Of a stretch of 19,125 bases of DNA, positions 17,186-19,125 are shown one piece after another. Where the stretch lies: assembly GCA_002423105.1 (NCBI GenBank), contig DIUT01000027.1, positions 1,271-20,395 of the forward strand, in the 5' to 3' direction. Under the pieces are notes generated by a model that had not been told where the DNA came from, searched no databases, and saw nothing but the letters and a program-made list of their open reading frames with translations. The position numbers were made by a program, and so were the translations under genes. Source of the stretch: Geobacter sp. UBA6151. GTDB taxonomy: Bacteria; Desulfobacterota; Desulfuromonadia; Geobacterales; Pseudopelobacteraceae. How positions within the stretch are numbered: position 1 is the stretch's first letter; every line of letters starts with the position of its first letter.

Positions 17186-17216
17186 GGGGCCTGTCGGGAA
17201 GATTCCGGCAGGCCCC
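17186..17216 (+). terminator. Strong GC-rich hairpin after the dehydrogenase remnant
   Basis: GGGGCCTGTCGG (17186-17197) pairs along its full 12 bases with CCGGCAGGCCCC (17205-17216), one pair being G-U, around a 7-base loop (GAAGATT). The following bases (GTGTCATT) are only weakly T-rich, so intrinsic termination may be partial. It lies 29 bases after the remnant's stop. The 169 bases from here to the next gene hold no gene; no clear promoter was identified for the next operon, although one must lie there. Confidence 0.65.
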
Positions 17217-17385
17217 GTGTCATTCAGCAACGCTACCCGGTGAATACGCTGCAATGATATCTGTGAACTGAGAGAGCGATTTGTCCTCTTGTGCTGAATG
17301 TTCCATCTTTTTTGACCCCCATCATCCTTTTCTTCCCCTAGTTCAACTAACCTGAGCTCATAACAGAGGACGGGAGGGACGCAGC

Positions 17386-17607
17386 ATGCAACTGATCAAT
17401 GGTTTGGGAGACTGGGCAATTCAGGATGTCCTGAAAAAACATCCGGGCGTCGGGCCGATTCTGGAACAGGCCGGTATCGGTTGTGTAACCTGCTCCGTGG
17501 GAATCTGCCTGCTGAAGGATGTGGTATCCATCCATGCCCTGCCCAAGGAAGAGGAAGCCCGCCTTGAGCAGGAAATAAATGACTATCTTGCAAACGAGGA
17601 GGAATAA
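17386..17607 (+). CDS. Small Cys-motif protein, DUF1858/ScdA-N-like
   Basis: A 73-residue soluble protein. It reads like a single DUF1858- or ScdA_N-type helical domain: an opening IQDVLKKHPGVGPILEQAGIG, then a cysteine cluster C33-V-T-C36-S-V-G-I-C41, then a charged helix rich in Glu. Such domains occur at the N-terminus of the iron-sulfur repair protein ScdA/YtfE (RIC), ahead of a hemerythrin domain, and as stand-alone proteins with CxxC near hybrid-cluster proteins. Here the hemerythrin domain is the next gene, three bases after the stop, so the pair may be a split version of that arrangement. GGGAGGG lies seven bases before the ATG. The cysteines may bind metal or act in thiol redox; which one cannot be told. 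Confidence 0.82.
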   Translation: MQLINGLGDWAIQDVLKKHPGVGPILEQAGIGCVTCSVGICLLKDVVSIHALPKEEEARLEQEINDYLANEEE

Positions 17608-17610
17608 ACC

Positions 17611-18159
17611 ATGCTGCCGGATATCACCACAACACTGGTTGAAGAACATAGGCTGATCCTGCGCATGATTGCCCTGCTGGAGCGCAATGCCCGCCGTACA
17701 GCCGAAGGAACCTACAGCAACTGGCAGTTCTATCTGGACGGCATTGACTTCATCCGCCAGTATGCCGACCGTTTCCACCACGCCAAGGAAGAGGATGTGC
17801 TCTTTACGGCGCTGATCGACAACGGTATGCCCAGGGAACACAGCCCGGTGGCGGCCATGTTGATGGAACATGACCAGGGACGGGCCTTTGTCCGGCAGTT
17901 GGAGGATGCCGTACGCGGGGCACAAGCCGGGAGAACAGAGAACATCCCGACAATCGCCGAAAACGCCCTTGGCTACGCCGCCCTGCTGCGCGACCATATA
18001 GCCAAGGAAGATGGCATCCTCTACCCCTTGGCGGAGCGCATTGTGCCTGCGCCGCTGCGCGAAAAAATCCTGGACGGGTACCGGATAGCCGCAGCCCGTA
18101 CACCGCAGGGGTTTACCGATCATTACACAAGAATCGTCGAACAGTATGAACAGGAATAA
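17611..18159 (+). CDS. Hemerythrin HHE-domain protein
   Basis: A 182-residue four-helix-bundle hemerythrin-like protein that should bind a non-haem di-iron centre. Candidate ligands are H13 (EEHRLI), H56/H57 and E60/E61 (FHHAKEED), H87 (EHDQGR), H129 and E133 (DHIAKEDGILYPLAE), in the expected order and spacing for the family. It has no signal peptide or fused signalling domain. Relatives bind oxygen, sense or detoxify NO, or deliver iron for Fe-S repair. The GGAGGAA ribosome binding site overlaps the end of the preceding Cys-motif gene, so the two are translated together. A sigma54 activator gene follows 127 bases later on the same strand. I favour an NO or oxygen stress role, by context. 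Confidence 0.92.
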   Translation: MLPDITTTLVEEHRLILRMIALLERNARRTAEGTYSNWQFYLDGIDFIRQYADRFHHAKEEDVLFTALIDNGMPREHSPVAAMLMEHDQGRAFVRQLEDAVRGAQAGRTENIPTIAENALGYAALLRDHIAKEDGILYPLAERIVPAPLREKILDGYRIAAARTPQGFTDHYTRIVEQYEQE

Positions 18160-18286
18160 CAAAGCTGAAACCTGACCACCCTCCGCTCCTCCTTAACTAC
18201 ATGAGGGGGGCTAAAAACATATTGTGTTGAACACTCACTCCTGTAATGCTATTTTTTTGAGCACATCAGCTGAGATGGAGGAACCA

Positions 18287-19125
<839 letters not shown>

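Noticed and set aside
18186..18208. Hairpin after the hemerythrin gene (CTCCTC pairing with GAGGGG)
   Set aside because: Only six pairs including a wobble, an 11-base loop and no T-tract; too weak to call a terminator.
18224..18234. Short palindrome GTGTTGAACAC upstream of the sigma54 activator
   Set aside because: Five-base arms are expected by chance at this length and it matches no operator I can name with confidence.

Overview
The window looks like chromosome from a Geobacterales-type deltaproteobacterium (Geobacter/Trichlorobacter group). This is inferred from moderate-to-high GC, the density of PAS, GGDEF and hybrid-kinase proteins, a haem-c sensor of the DUF3365 type, and the arsenosugar gene set. 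No taxonomic marker gene is present, so the assignment is tentative.

Region 1 (1-2977) is the first half of an arsenosugar-type cluster: a MerA-like flavoprotein cut by the window edge, a TVP38/TMEM64 membrane protein, an AhpD-like 'peroxidase-like' protein and the radical SAM enzyme ArsS. Region 3 (12837-14170) is the second half: two glycosyltransferases of the kinds named TIGR04283 and TIGR04282. Region 2 (about 2978-12840) separates them with a 9.8-kb signalling block. It encodes a membrane haem-c/PAS/GGDEF/EAL protein, a soluble PAS-PAS histidine kinase, a receiver-PAS-GGDEF response regulator and a 1330-residue membrane hybrid kinase with receiver and HPt domains. The last three signalling genes and the two glycosyltransferases are joined by 4-base or 1-base overlaps, so the block is built into the operon rather than loosely parked there. 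A sigma70-like promoter overlapped by a perfect 8+8 inverted repeat lies just before the block. The simplest reading is that arsenosugar glycosylation is co-expressed with a c-di-GMP/phosphorelay circuit, though the functional link is inferred.

Region 4 (14136-16862) has a LysR regulator, convergent with the second glycosyltransferase and divergent from a cysteine desulfurase resembling DndA/IscS. The desulfurase is followed by two small unrecognised proteins that are paralogues of each other. A 10-bp-arm AT-rich palindrome sits in the divergent promoter region. No DndBCDE genes are present, so this may be a separate sulfur-handling unit.

Region 5 (16863-17385) carries no intact gene. It holds what I read as a collapsed zinc alcohol dehydrogenase: its ribosome binding site, first 15 codons and last 14 codons remain, followed by a strong terminator-like hairpin.

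Region 6 (17386-19125) has a 73-residue cysteine-motif protein resembling DUF1858/ScdA-N domains, a hemerythrin-domain protein, and the start of a PAS-AAA+ sigma54 activator that runs off the window. Together they suggest a gas or nitrosative/oxidative stress response unit.
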